Source: Fibrobacter succinogenes (GTDB taxonomy: Bacteria > Fibrobacterota > Fibrobacteria > Fibrobacterales > Fibrobacteraceae). Taken from it: a DNA stretch of 64,000 nucleotides. The position numbers and the translations under genes were made by a program. The first letter of the stretch is position 1. The number at the start of each line of letters is the position of its first letter. The notes beneath the pieces were generated by a model, which was given only the letters and a program-made list of their open reading frames with translations, had not been told where the DNA came from and searched no databases. Shown here piece after piece: positions 8,911-17,394 of this stretch. The DNA is taken from positions 1-64,000 of the forward strand of contig CADCDO010000008.1 in assembly GCA_902800345.1 (NCBI GenBank). Direction: 5' to 3'.

Positions 8911-9792
8911 TTACACTTCAATTTCCATGCCGGTGTGCATTTGTTCGACTTTATCGCCGAGTACGTCGTGCAGAATTTCGTAGGCGCGTTGTCCGGTGCA
9001 GTGGCCTGTGTAGATTTTTTGAACGTTCAAATCTCGGAGGCGTTCGGCGAATGCTTTCACGCGGTCGTCGGATGTGCGGAAAAGGTGGAATCCGCCGAGA
9101 ATGGCGTAGATTTGTTTGCCGGGGAATGTCGCTTCGATTTCCTTGACGATGTTGTCGGCGCCGCCGTGGCTGCAGCTGTTCATGATGAACAGTCCCTTGG
9201 GCGTATCGAAGACTAGACTTTGTTCATGTTCGAAACTGTCAGGGCGGTACTTGCCGTTTTCCTTGACGCTCATATGGGCGCGTTTGCCGATTTCGTCGAG
9301 GTTCGGAGTCTTGTGACCAACGAGCGTAACTCCTGGGAAAATTTCGCAGTCGCCTTTTGCAAATACAATGCGGTCTGCATTTTTCTTGAGAGTCCCTTTG
9401 CGGATGCCGATGTATTCTTGGTATGTAAAGAACTTGAAAATTTTGTGCGTGTGGTAACAGTTTTCGCAGGCAGCGTCGCGCAAGTAGAATTTAGCGTGGT
9501 CGTTCTTGTTGAAAAATTCCTGCATGCCGTTCGCATGGTCATAATGAGCGTGGCTCAAGACGCCTGCATCGATTTTGGAAATGTCGATGCCCATGTCGGC
9601 GGCGTTCTTGGCGAATTGTGCGGAGGCTCCCGTGTCGAGCAGAATGCGCTTGCCGTTAAATTCCGTGTAGACACAAAGTCCCCATTCGCCTTTTAATTGC
9701 TTTGACGAAGCTTCGGCTGTGCAGGTATCGCAAGTGCTGCGAATGTCGCGAACGTAACCGCTGATGTTGTCGATAAGGATTTTGATTTTCAT
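8911..9792 (-). CDS. Metallo-beta-lactamase-fold hydrolase (COG1237-like)
   Basis: Cytosolic metallo-hydrolase of the MBL superfamily. The metal signature is H81-A-H83-Y-D85-H86, preceded by ILLDTGAS, with later ligands in MNSCSHGGADN and the C-terminal GGFHL and TGHCTG motifs. The arrangement resembles COG1237 proteins, some of which are named 7,8-dihydropterin-6-methyl-4-(beta-D-ribofuranosyl)aminobenzene 5'-phosphate synthase because of the archaeal enzyme. The bacterial function is usually unknown. An N-terminal CDTC pair is notable. Solitary; flanked by inverted REP-like repeats. Confidence 0.85.
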   Translation of the reverse strand: MKIKILIDNISGYVRDIRSTCDTCTAEASSKQLKGEWGLCVYTEFNGKRILLDTGASAQFAKNAADMGIDISKIDAGVLSHAHYDHANGMQEFFNKNDHAKFYLRDAACENCYHTHKIFKFFTYQEYIGIRKGTLKKNADRIVFAKGDCEIFPGVTLVGHKTPNLDEIGKRAHMSVKENGKYRPDSFEHEQSLVFDTPKGLFIMNSCSHGGADNIVKEIEATFPGKQIYAILGGFHLFRTSDDRVKAFAERLRDLNVQKIYTGHCTGQRAYEILHDVLGDKVEQMHTGMEIEV

Positions 9793-9821
9793 TTGTCCAA
9801 TGAATTATGCTGCGAATCTTT

Positions 9822-9854
9822 ACTGGATTCTTCCGCCTACGGCGTCAGAATGAC
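9822..9854 (-). repeat. REP-like intergenic repeat, right flank of the MBL-fold gene
   Basis: Reverse complement of the 8872-8904 type: ACTGGATTC at the left, CAGAATGAC at the right, with a short inner inverted arm CCGCCTACGGCG. A second, more diverged relative (GATTCCGC...GCAGAATGAC) follows at 9864-9888. Confidence 0.6.
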
Positions 9855-9890
9855 GTTTAATGCCGATTCCGCAATAAGTGCAGAATGACT

Positions 9891-10679
9891 TTAAAGTAAG
9901 TCGTCTTTAAACGCTTTGTAGAAATTCATAAACTGCTCGGGGCTGAGTTCTTCGGCGCGGACGGTCGTGGGCCAATCCAAAAGTTCGATTGTCGCCTGGA
10001 TTTTCTTCTTGTCGTAATTACGTCCGAAAGAGTTCGCGAGAGTCTTTCGTTTTTGCGTGAATGCGGTACGGACAAAATCAAAAAATCCGTCAGGCGCCTG
10101 GAGGGCGTCTTTGCGCGGTGTCAAAAGCATCGTGGCGCTATCGACGTTCGGCTTTGGTGTAAAATGTTCCGGACCGATTTTGCGCAAAATCTGCGTGTTT
10201 GCAAATGCAGATACGAGTACGGAAAGGCTTCCGTAATTGCTGGAGCAAGGTTCTGCGCAAATGCGCTCGGCAACTTCGAGCTGCACCATTCCCATGAAGC
10301 CTTTTGTCAAATGCAATCGCGGCATAAGTCCTGCGATAATTGCTGTACTTACGTTGTATGGCAAGTTGCCGGTGACCCACGGCTTTTCGTGCGCATCCAA
10401 GAATGCTTGCAAGTCGAATTTCAAAAAGTCGATGTTGACAATGTTGAAGTTCTTGTAGTCCTTGAATTTCTCTTTCAAGACTTCGACGCACTGCTCGTCA
10501 ATTTCGACGGCGGTGATTTCTAGCCCGCGATTGAGCAAGTGTTCCGTGAGGGCGCCGTGCCCGGGGCCGATTTCAAGAACGTATTCGCCTGCGTCTGCGG
10601 GCAAGTCGCCTGCGATGGCGGTGGCGGTTTCGACATCCAAAAAATTCTGTCCAAATTTGCGGCGGCGTGCTCTATCCAT
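9891..10679 (-). CDS. rsmA: 16S rRNA dimethyladenosine transferase
   Basis: SAM-dependent methylase that dimethylates the two adjacent adenosines near the 3' end of 16S rRNA (KsgA). The ATG at 10679 (MDRARRRKFGQNFL) gives 262 residues, the usual size; the frame is open further upstream but the extra residues do not fit the family. Motif I is LEIGPGHGALT, the catalytic motif IV is NLPYNVST, and KRKTLANSF lies in the C-terminal domain. It is divergent from the TPR gene at 10753. Confidence 0.95.
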   Translation of the reverse strand: MDRARRRKFGQNFLDVETATAIAGDLPADAGEYVLEIGPGHGALTEHLLNRGLEITAVEIDEQCVEVLKEKFKDYKNFNIVNIDFLKFDLQAFLDAHEKPWVTGNLPYNVSTAIIAGLMPRLHLTKGFMGMVQLEVAERICAEPCSSNYGSLSVLVSAFANTQILRKIGPEHFTPKPNVDSATMLLTPRKDALQAPDGFFDFVRTAFTQKRKTLANSFGRNYDKKKIQATIELLDWPTTVRAEELSPEQFMNFYKAFKDDLL

Positions 10680-10752
10680 GACTGGGAATATAGAAAATGG
10701 CGTTGAAGCTTGCGTGTGGTGCGCGACGTCAAAAGTTTGTAAATTGGAATCA

Positions 10753-11688
10753 ATGTTCTCGAGAATAACCATATTGTGTTTTTGGGTATGCGGCTTGGCT
10801 CTTGCCGATGGGTCATCTTTTGCGCTTTCACCGTCGCAAAATGCGCTCGCAGAACAGATTACGCAAAAGACGATGGAACTCGACTATGTCGAGGCGTTCA
10901 ATTTGGCGCGTAAGCTCCGTCTCGAAAACGATGGCGTGGGCTGCCTTTTTCAAGGAATCATTCGCGTAAGCCTTTACGATGACAAGGGCGATACGGCCTC
11001 GATAAAAGCGGCTGCTAAGAATTTGAAATCTTGTAAGCTCGAAGGGCTTTGGGACGCTCTCCGCAATTATGAAATCGGGTATGTTCTTTTGGAAACGGGT
11101 CATCCCGTCAAGGGCGCGTTGCAAACGCGTTCGGCGGCAAAGTTGTTCGAAGAGTCCTCGGATTTGGAGGCAAAAGCGTTTTACGCCGTTTATGCTTACT
11201 TTATAGATAACAGCTTGGTCTGGCTTCCGTTCAAATCGGATAACCGCGATACATATCTTCAAATGCTCGACGAGGCGTCTCTCAAGTCGAAACGTTTTTG
11301 GCCGCTGTTCTTGACACCGCTCATCTGGATATACTTCGATCGCGAGGATTACCAAAAGGGTTTGGAACTTGCTGAACTCGGACTTAAAAAAGCTCCGAAC
11401 CATCCGATTATGTTTCAAATCAAGGCGGACATGCTTTACAGACTCAAACGCTATGACGAAGCGGCTGCTGCTTACGAGAAGAGCGCTGCCGATTATCTCG
11501 CTCGCACCGGGAAATCTATTCGATACTGGTGCTCGGTATTGAATCTTATCCGCATTTACCATGATGCTGGCAACGAGGCCAAAGCTAGTGAACAACGTAA
11601 CAAGCTCAAGGACGCTGAATACAAAAAACTTGAAAAGTGGATGCCCAGTTGGATTATGGACGATCTCAAAGACCGCAAGTTGATTTAA
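10753..11688 (+). CDS. Exported TPR protein, unknown
   Basis: The ATG at 10753 opens a 311-residue protein with a signal peptide (MFSRITILCFWVCGLALADG). The frame continues upstream into the opposite-strand rsmA gene, which is rejected as coding. TPR-like helices are clear near residues 205-250 (LELAELGLKKAPNHPIMFQ, then YRLKRYDEAAAAYEKSA). Predicted periplasmic; the partner is unknown. It is divergent from rsmA with a 73-base gap. Confidence 0.75.
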   Translation: MFSRITILCFWVCGLALADGSSFALSPSQNALAEQITQKTMELDYVEAFNLARKLRLENDGVGCLFQGIIRVSLYDDKGDTASIKAAAKNLKSCKLEGLWDALRNYEIGYVLLETGHPVKGALQTRSAAKLFEESSDLEAKAFYAVYAYFIDNSLVWLPFKSDNRDTYLQMLDEASLKSKRFWPLFLTPLIWIYFDREDYQKGLELAELGLKKAPNHPIMFQIKADMLYRLKRYDEAAAAYEKSAADYLARTGKSIRYWCSVLNLIRIYHDAGNEAKASEQRNKLKDAEYKKLEKWMPSWIMDDLKDRKLI

Positions 11689-11830
11689 CCCCCCTGGGTA
11701 AAACGCTAAGTAATACAATTATGGGAAAAACGCCTCTAAGCTTCTCCCAGCTTTTTCTATCTTGTCCTTTGTAAATCATTTGGCGGTTTTAGCGGCATTT
11801 TAGGAAGATGCATTTTGACATTTGCTATCC

Positions 11831-11858
11831 TAATCACTAGCCACTAACCACTAATCAC
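11831..11858 (+). repeat. Heptamer tandem repeat, 4 copies
   Basis: TAATCAC, TAGCCAC, TAACCAC and TAATCAC head to tail, ending 16 bases before the start of the phosphohexomutase gene. Same family as 7944-7964. Confidence 0.75.
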
Positions 11859-11874
11859 TATTTCGAGGTTTAAT

Positions 11875-13383
11875 ATGTCCGTTGCGATGCAAGATGTGAT
11901 GAAACAGTCCGGGGTGGCGTTTGGCACGAGCGGTGCCCGCGGTCTCGTGAGCGCTATGACCGACCGTGTGTGCTATGTGTACGCGCGTTCCTTTATCAAG
12001 TACTGCGAAGCGTCTTACAAGTGCGAACGCACGATTGCGATTGCGGGTGACTTGCGTCCGAGTACGGAACGCATCTTGAAGTCGCTCGTGCAGGCTGGCG
12101 CCGATGCGAACTGGAATGTCATTTACTGCGGCCGCATCCCGAGCCCGGCTATTGCGATGTACGGCATCGACAAGCATCTGCCGACCATCATGGTGACGGG
12201 TAGCCACATTCCGGCAGACCGTAACGGTATCAAGTTCAACCACCCGAATGGCGAAATCACGAAGGCCGACGAACAGGGAATCGTTTCGCAGTCGGTGGAT
12301 TTTGATGAAGCGCTTTTTGACGACAAGGGCATGCTGAAGGCGACGCCTGAACTCCCGGCAGTCGAGGCCGAAGCCGAAGAAAATTACTGCAAGCGTTACC
12401 CGGAATTTTTCGGTAGCGACGCTTTGCACGGACTCACGATAGGAGTTTATCAGCATTCCGCTGTGGGCCGCGACATTGTCGTGCGCGTTCTCGAAAGCCT
12501 CGGTGCGACGGTCAAGCCGTTTGGCCGTAGCGATGTCTTTGTGCCGGTCGATACCGAAGCTATCCGCAAAGAAGACGAAGAACTTGCCCGTGAATTTACC
12601 CACAAGGATTACGTGGATGCCGTGTTCAGCACCGATGGCGATTCGGACCGCCCGCTTTTGGCTGACGATGTGGGCATGTGGCTCCGTGGCGACGTGCTTG
12701 GCATTTTGGCCGCGCAGTCTCTGGGCATCAAGCGCATTGCGACTCCGGTGAGCTGCAACACTTCGCTTGAAAAGTCCGGCAGCTTCGAAAAGATTTGTCG
12801 CACGCGCATTGGTAGCCCCTACGTGATTGCTGGCATGGAAAGCCTGGTGGATGCAAACGACAATAGCCTCACGGTTGCAGGCTACGAAGCGAATGGCGGC
12901 TTCTTGCTCGAGACGGATTTGACGCTCGATGGCCGCACGCTCAAGGCTCTCCCGACGCGTGACGCGCTCCTTCCGATGATTGCCGTGATGGTGATGGTCC
13001 GCAAGGAACGCATGTGCGTTGTGGATTTGCTCCGCAAGTTGCCCAAGCGCTTTACCGTGAGCGACCGCCTCAAGGAATTCCCGACCGAAAAGTCGAAGGC
13101 GAAGCTCGCTGAAATCCGCGAAAAGAATCTCGGCGAAAAGCTGTTCGGCGCTCTCGCTGCAAAGCCTTCGAAGTTTGCGAAGGACAAGACGTTCCAGGGC
13201 AAGATGGTTTCTTTGAACGAAGTCGATGGCTACCGCATGGAATTCGATTCCGGCGACATCATTCACTTGCGCCCGAGCGGTAACGCTCCGGAATTCCGTT
13301 GCTACGTGGAAACCGAAGGCAAGGAACGCTCTGCGGAACTCCTCGCGGACTGCCTCAAGATTATGGAAGGCTGGCGGAAGTAG
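11875..13383 (+). CDS. Phosphomannomutase/phosphoglucomutase family enzyme
   Basis: Cytosolic alpha-D-phosphohexomutase that moves phosphate between C1 and C6 of a hexose. The phosphoserine is S110 in TGSHIPADR. Metal-binding aspartates are D254, D256 and D258 (STDGDSDRP). The sugar loop is GYEANGGF (336-343) and the phosphate-binding loop is RPSGNAPEF (466-474). The replacement of the usual TASHNP by TGSHIP is seen in one subgroup of phosphomannomutases. The sequence alone does not settle whether mannose or glucose phosphate is preferred. 502 residues, complete. Confidence 0.88.
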   Translation: MSVAMQDVMKQSGVAFGTSGARGLVSAMTDRVCYVYARSFIKYCEASYKCERTIAIAGDLRPSTERILKSLVQAGADANWNVIYCGRIPSPAIAMYGIDKHLPTIMVTGSHIPADRNGIKFNHPNGEITKADEQGIVSQSVDFDEALFDDKGMLKATPELPAVEAEAEENYCKRYPEFFGSDALHGLTIGVYQHSAVGRDIVVRVLESLGATVKPFGRSDVFVPVDTEAIRKEDEELAREFTHKDYVDAVFSTDGDSDRPLLADDVGMWLRGDVLGILAAQSLGIKRIATPVSCNTSLEKSGSFEKICRTRIGSPYVIAGMESLVDANDNSLTVAGYEANGGFLLETDLTLDGRTLKALPTRDALLPMIAVMVMVRKERMCVVDLLRKLPKRFTVSDRLKEFPTEKSKAKLAEIREKNLGEKLFGALAAKPSKFAKDKTFQGKMVSLNEVDGYRMEFDSGDIIHLRPSGNAPEFRCYVETEGKERSAELLADCLKIMEGWRK

Positions 13384-13411
13384 GGTATAGAACGGGCCTT
13401 TGGCCCTATAG
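13384..13411 (+). terminator. Hairpin after the phosphohexomutase gene
   Basis: TATAG and GGGCC pair with GGCCC and CTATA around a short loop directly after the stop codon. No T-run follows, so termination is uncertain. Confidence 0.35.
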
Positions 13412-13528
13412 ACGAAAGACGAGAGAGGTGACTGGTTTCAGATTTAGGTTTTAGGAGAAATATCACGAACTTCGCTCGTCTTTATAGAACAGCTTATATT
13501 CGTTAGCTGCCTACTTCCTACTTTTTCC

Positions 13529-13556
13529 TAACCACTAACCACTATTCACTAGCCAC
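13529..13556 (+). repeat. Heptamer tandem repeat, 4 copies
   Basis: TAACCAC, TAACCAC, TATTCAC and TAGCCAC, ending 22 bases before the barrel gene ATG. CCTACTT doublets lie just upstream, and an inverted relative (ATTTAGG TTTTAGG) at 13440-13453. Confidence 0.7.
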
Positions 13557-13578
13557 TTTTTAGTATCTTATACCTCGT

Positions 13579-14493
13579 ATGTTTAAAAAGTTTATTGCGC
13601 TCGTTCTTGCTGTTGGTTCCTTTGCGTTTGCCGGGGAGTATTGGCATTTGGATCCGGGCGGTGTGACGATGAAGTTTTTGTCGATGCCTGTTGCGCCGCG
13701 TGCGGCTGCTCTTTCGGGTGCCGGCGTCGCTGATCCGGGGCGAGTTTCCGAAGTTTCGCGTAATCCGCTTGCGATGAGCGTTGCAAACGAAGCCGAATTT
13801 GGACTCAGCCAGGTTATTTTTGGCGCAGGCGGTGCCGACAACTTTGTTTCGGCATATTACGGACTGCCTCTTGCGGATAAGTTTACTCTTGCGTTCGCAG
13901 TCGATTTCTTGGGCTATGATGACATCGAAGGTCGTGACGAGAACGGTCTGAAGACTTCGGAATACGGTTCTTACGCTTGGTCGCTTTTGGCCGGTTTCGG
14001 TAGTCGTTCAAAGATTTTCAACTGGGCGGCTTCGATGCGTTTTGCAACGCAGACCATCGATGACGAAACGGGTTTCCTGTTTACGTTCGATGCGGGTGGT
14101 TCTTTCCGCGTGAATCAGTACCTCGCGTTTGGTGCGAACTTTACGAATCTCGGTTTTGCAAGTAAGTACGAAGACGTGAAGGAAGCGGCTCCGCTTGCGC
14201 TCCAGGCTGGCGTGACCGGATTCATCCCGATTCTTGACCGCTGGATGATTCATTTGTCTGTGGATGCGTACCGCCGTGCCGATACAAAGGCGCAGCTTTT
14301 GTTCGGCGGCGAGGTCGTCTATTTTGACATGCTTTCGTTCCGCATGGGTTATGCAATTCGCCCGGATACCGAAGATGCGGTTAGCGGCGGTCTCGGCGTT
14401 ACGTTCGGCATGGTCGTATTCGATTATGCTTACAGCCCGCGTCCGGCGTTCGAAGGCGGCAACCACTACATTGCTGTTGGTGTGAAGTTCTAG
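13579..14493 (+). CDS. PorV/PorQ-like outer membrane beta-barrel
   Basis: 304 residues with a signal peptide (MFKKFIALVLAVGSFAFAG). The mature N-terminus has FLSMPVAPRAAALSGAGVA, then SRNPLAMS, the hallmark of the PorV/PorQ (UPF0164, FadL-like) barrels. Alternating beta strands follow, ending in the aromatic-terminal NHYIAVGVKF. In Bacteroidota PorV is part of type IX secretion. No other type IX gene is near, so only an outer-membrane role is claimed. The stop overlaps the convergent sigma-54 activator stop by four bases. Confidence 0.8.
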   Translation: MFKKFIALVLAVGSFAFAGEYWHLDPGGVTMKFLSMPVAPRAAALSGAGVADPGRVSEVSRNPLAMSVANEAEFGLSQVIFGAGGADNFVSAYYGLPLADKFTLAFAVDFLGYDDIEGRDENGLKTSEYGSYAWSLLAGFGSRSKIFNWAASMRFATQTIDDETGFLFTFDAGGSFRVNQYLAFGANFTNLGFASKYEDVKEAAPLALQAGVTGFIPILDRWMIHLSVDAYRRADTKAQLLFGGEVVYFDMLSFRMGYAIRPDTEDAVSGGLGVTFGMVVFDYAYSPRPAFEGGNHYIAVGVKF

Positions 14494-15437
14494 GCAAGTC
14501 CTAAGGATTCGCCCAGGTTTGCGCACGGGTCCCAGTTCTGGAGCTCGTGCTTTTTTATTTGGTAGCACAGACATCCGCGGCTGATTTTCAAAGCTTTGGC
14601 AGCACGGCTTTTGTTTCCTTTGTTGTCATTGAGGGCTTTTTGGATAAACGACCAATTTGGCGCGGATGCTCGATAACCATTGTACGAAGAACTCCCGTTG
14701 AGGTCGTTTGCGCCTTTCTTTGAAAATTCTTCGGAAAGGATTTCATCAAGCGAGATTTCGTGTTGCTTTAGGAGGGCGTACCGCTGGAGTACGTTTTTCA
14801 GTTGGCGGATATTCCCTGGCCACTTGTATTTGGATAGAGCTCTGATTTCTTCGTTTCGGAGCGGGAACTGTTCTGCAAAAGTCTTTGCCGTGATGTCGGA
14901 CCATACATCCTTGACGATGTCGTTGAAGTCATCGCGTTTCCGTAATGGCGGGATGACGATGGGGAAGGCGTTCAATCTGAAAAATAAATCCTTGCGGAAA
15001 TTCCCGCCGCTGATTTCGTTTTGCAGATTCCGGTTCGTGGCGCACACGAGTCTAAAATCGACAGGAACGCTTTGTGTCGCTCCTAGCGGGAGTACGGAAT
15101 GTTCTTGCAGGATGCGCAAAAGTTTGCTTTGCAAGTCGAACGGCATTTCGCCGATTTCGTCCAAGAAGAGCGTGCCGCCGTTTGCCGCCCGCACAATGCC
15201 CTGCTGCTCTATGGAGGCTCCGGTGTAAGAGCCTTTCTTGGCGCCTTCCAGGAGGCTTTCGGCGAGGTTCCTTGCGATGGCTCCGCAGTTGAGCGCAATG
15301 AACGGCCCCTCGTTTCGTGGGCTGTGCCTGTGTATAAATCTAGCGGCGATTTCTTTGCCGACTCCCGATTCTCCTTGCAACAGTACGGGAATGTTGGATT
15401 TTGCGGCGATGAGCATCAATTTTTCGTGTTTTTTCAT
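14490..15437 (-). CDS. Sigma-54-dependent transcriptional activator without receiver domain
   Basis: 315 residues: an AAA+ sigma-54 interaction domain plus a Fis-type HTH. Walker A is GESGVGKE (20-27), the sigma-54-contacting loop reads GSYTGA in place of the usual GAFTGA, and Walker B is GGTLFLDEIGEM. The HTH at the C-terminus contains NKSRAAKALKISRGCL. There is no N-terminal response-regulator, GAF or PAS domain, as in PspF-type activators, so control must come from a partner or from expression level. A short tail (NWDPCANLGESLGLA) follows the HTH and overlaps the convergent barrel gene. A palindrome AATCCTTCAAGGATT lies right at the start codon (15438-15452). Confidence 0.9.
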   Translation of the reverse strand: MKKHEKLMLIAAKSNIPVLLQGESGVGKEIAARFIHRHSPRNEGPFIALNCGAIARNLAESLLEGAKKGSYTGASIEQQGIVRAANGGTLFLDEIGEMPFDLQSKLLRILQEHSVLPLGATQSVPVDFRLVCATNRNLQNEISGGNFRKDLFFRLNAFPIVIPPLRKRDDFNDIVKDVWSDITAKTFAEQFPLRNEEIRALSKYKWPGNIRQLKNVLQRYALLKQHEISLDEILSEEFSKKGANDLNGSSSYNGYRASAPNWSFIQKALNDNKGNKSRAAKALKISRGCLCYQIKKHELQNWDPCANLGESLGLA

Positions 15438-15574
15438 AATCCTTCAAGGATTTATTCGAGGTGGTTCTACTATATAAACACGCTTTTTTTGCCCGATTGT
15501 CCGGTAAATTTTTGTTAATGATTTGTGCAAGTACCATTGCCGCACCCTCACTAAATTTCTATCTTGTCGCCCGC

Positions 15575-15594
15575 GCGATAGAATTTCCTATCGC
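15575..15594. other. Perfect inverted repeat in the sigma-54 activator/lysC gap
   Basis: GCGATAG and CTATCGC, seven base pairs around AATTTC. It could be an operator or RNA hairpin; neither is proven. Confidence 0.4.
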
Positions 15595-15617
15595 AGACAT
15601 AGACAAATCATAAACCA

Positions 15618-15778
15618 AGGCGACCGATAAAAATTGCTTTGATTTGAAAATTTGAGCGAGACCGAGTGCAGGCAGGAACGAAAAGTGGTGAATACTGGAA
15701 GTCTTTACCACTTTGAGTGAGGAAATTGCACGATGTGTCGCAGCCAAATTTTTGAGAATGAATTTTTAGAGGGCGCCT
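15618..15778 (+). repeat. Structured repeat family 2, copy A (lysC leader)
   Basis: About 160 bases shared with 28073-28297, including the identical blocks AAAAATTGCTTTGAT, GTGCAGGCAGGAACGAAAAG and GGTGAATACTGGA. The ends pair (AGGCG-a-CC with GG-g-CGCCT; AAAAATT with AATTTTT). A central stem pairs AAGTGGT (15683-15689) with ACCACTT (15707-15713). The second copy changes both arms together. It lies in the probable lysC 5' leader, about 100 bases before the start. Confidence 0.6.
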
Positions 15779-15874
15779 AAAAGTGGCTGGCCAGATGGGT
15801 AGGCTTGGGCACGACGGTCGTGAGGAAAGCGACTGCGCTCGAAGCTGAGAGGTTTGGTGGCCCGAAAGGAAAAA

Positions 15875-17197
15875 ATGAGTCAAAGAATCGTATGCAAGTT
15901 CGGTGGCAGCTCTGTCGCCGACGCAGGTCAGTTCAAGAAAATCAAGGCCATTGTCGAAAGCGACAAGAACCGCAAAGTCATTGTCGTTTCTGCTCCGGGC
16001 AAGCGTAACCCGAAAGAAACCAAACTGACCGACCTCCTCTATAGCACCTATGATCTCGCCTCCAAGGGCCTCGATTTCTCTACGCCGTGGAATCTCATCC
16101 GCGCCCGTTACGACGAAATCTGCAAGGATTTGGGCCTTGAAGACAAGCTCACCGAAGACCTCGACAGTCTCGAAGAAAAGCTCAAGAACCATCCGGAATC
16201 TGTGAGCACGGACTTCCTCGTAAGCCGTGGCGAATTCCTCTGCGCCCGCCTCATGGCCAAGTATCTCGGTGCAAACTTCGTCGATAGTTACCCGCTCATC
16301 ACTTTCGATGACAAGTACCGCATCGCTCCGAAGACTTACGAAGATATCGCAAAGACTCTTGGCGATGAAAATCAGTTGTACGTATTGCCGGGCTTTTATG
16401 GCTCTAACCTCCGTGGCGAAGTCAAGACATTCAGCCGTGGCGGTTCCGACATCACGGGCGCCATCCTTGCAAACGGCATTGACGCTGCCAAGTACGAAAA
16501 CTGGACGGACGTTTCGGGCATGCTCATGGCGGACCCGCGCATCGTCGAAAGTCCGCTGCCGATTGAATACGTGAGCTACCGCGAAATCCGCGAACTTGCT
16601 TACTCCGGTGCAAGCGTGCTCCACGACGAATCCATCGCTCCGTGCCGCGCAAAGAAGATTCCTATCAACATCCGCAACACGAATCGCCCGGAAGATGCCG
16701 GCACCATCATTGGCCCGACTCCGGAAAATGCAAAGCTCCCGATTACGGGTGTTGCGGGCCGCAAGGGCTTCTCGATGATCTACATCGAAAAGTCCATGAT
16801 GAACAAGGAAGTTGGCTTTGGCCGCCGCGTGCTCGCTGTGCTCGAAAGCGAAGGACTTTCCTACGAACTCTGCCCGAGCGCAATCGACTCCATGAGCATC
16901 GTCGTGGATTCCAAGGCTCTCGACGCCGTGCAGGATGTTGTCCTCGAAGACATCACGCAGCAGATGCGTCCGGACCGCATCAAGATTTTCCCGGGCATCG
17001 CTCTTATCGCTACCGTGGGTCACGGCATGACGAACAAGATCGGTGTTGCCGCGACGCTCTTTACGGCTCTCGCAGAAAGCAAGGTGAACGTCCGCATTAT
17101 CGACCAGGGTTCTTCCCAGATCAACATCATCACCGGTGTTGACGAAGCCGATACCGAAAAGGCCATCAAGGCCATCTACGCCGCCTTCGTGAAGTGA
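15875..17197 (+). CDS. lysC: Aspartate kinase
   Basis: Phosphorylates aspartate, the first step to lysine, threonine and methionine. The ATG at 15875 (MSQRIVCKFGGSSV) follows AAAGGA and gives 440 residues; a TTG further up is rejected. KFGGSS binds the nucleotide, FLVSRGEFLCARL and FSRGGSDITGA line the active site, and two C-terminal ACT domains (from about 300; SKVNVRIIDQGSSQINI in the second) suggest feedback control by an end product. It is monofunctional: no homoserine dehydrogenase follows. Its leader holds repeat family 2 copy A. I see no lysine-riboswitch core. Confidence 0.95.
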   Translation: MSQRIVCKFGGSSVADAGQFKKIKAIVESDKNRKVIVVSAPGKRNPKETKLTDLLYSTYDLASKGLDFSTPWNLIRARYDEICKDLGLEDKLTEDLDSLEEKLKNHPESVSTDFLVSRGEFLCARLMAKYLGANFVDSYPLITFDDKYRIAPKTYEDIAKTLGDENQLYVLPGFYGSNLRGEVKTFSRGGSDITGAILANGIDAAKYENWTDVSGMLMADPRIVESPLPIEYVSYREIRELAYSGASVLHDESIAPCRAKKIPINIRNTNRPEDAGTIIGPTPENAKLPITGVAGRKGFSMIYIEKSMMNKEVGFGRRVLAVLESEGLSYELCPSAIDSMSIVVDSKALDAVQDVVLEDITQQMRPDRIKIFPGIALIATVGHGMTNKIGVAATLFTALAESKVNVRIIDQGSSQINIITGVDEADTEKAIKAIYAAFVK

Positions 17198-17206
17198 CGT
17201 CGCAGA

Positions 17207-17237
17207 CGTCATCCTGAGCGGCGAAAGTCGCGAAGAC
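17207..17237 (+). repeat. REP-like repeat next to hairpin family 1 copy 1
   Basis: GTCATCCTGAGCG followed by a small inverted arm (GCGAAAGTCGC) and GAAGACT. It starts 10 bases after the lysC stop and runs directly into the hairpin at 17240. Confidence 0.5.
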
Positions 17238-17239
17238 TG

Positions 17240-17310
17240 CCCCTAAAGGCGAGTGTCGCAGTCATGCTTGCATGGCTATGACCGAGCCAAAGGGGAAGGG
17301 GCGTAGCCCC
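17240..17310 (+). ncRNA. Tandem-GA hairpin family 1, copy 1
   Basis: The outer stem is CCCCT/AGGGG. The core is GGC-GA-G-(U)-GUC pairing with GAC-C-GA-GCC, with two sheared G-A pairs and one bulged base. The apical stem is CATGC/GCATG. A second hairpin GGGGC/GCCCC follows at 17298-17310. It lies between lysC and the membrane gene at 17395. Coding potential is absent. Confidence 0.5.
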
Positions 17311-17333
17311 ATCTAGTCACATTCTCTTTACTA

Positions 17334-17368
17334 CCCCCAACCAAATAAGGTCGGGGGATTTTTATTTT
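17334..17368 (+). terminator. Rho-independent terminator after lysC
   Basis: CCCCCAACC pairs with GGTCGGGGG around AAATAA (one mismatch), followed by ATTTTTATTTT. Confidence 0.75.
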
Positions 17369-17394
17369 GTATCTTTGCAACAGGAGAATTTTGA

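Noticed and set aside
13579..14493. Evidence for a type IX secretion locus
   Set aside because: Only a PorV-like barrel is present; no PorK/L/M/N, SprA or sorting-domain proteins are in the window.
15618..15874. Lysine riboswitch in the lysC leader
   Set aside because: Conserved lysine-aptamer bases are absent, and the same element occurs at 28073 away from lysine genes.
15608..17212. Long minus-strand frame opposite lysC
   Set aside because: lysC on the plus strand has full family motifs; the antisense frame is a codon-bias shadow. Its end reads repeat family 2, which only helped to reveal that repeat.
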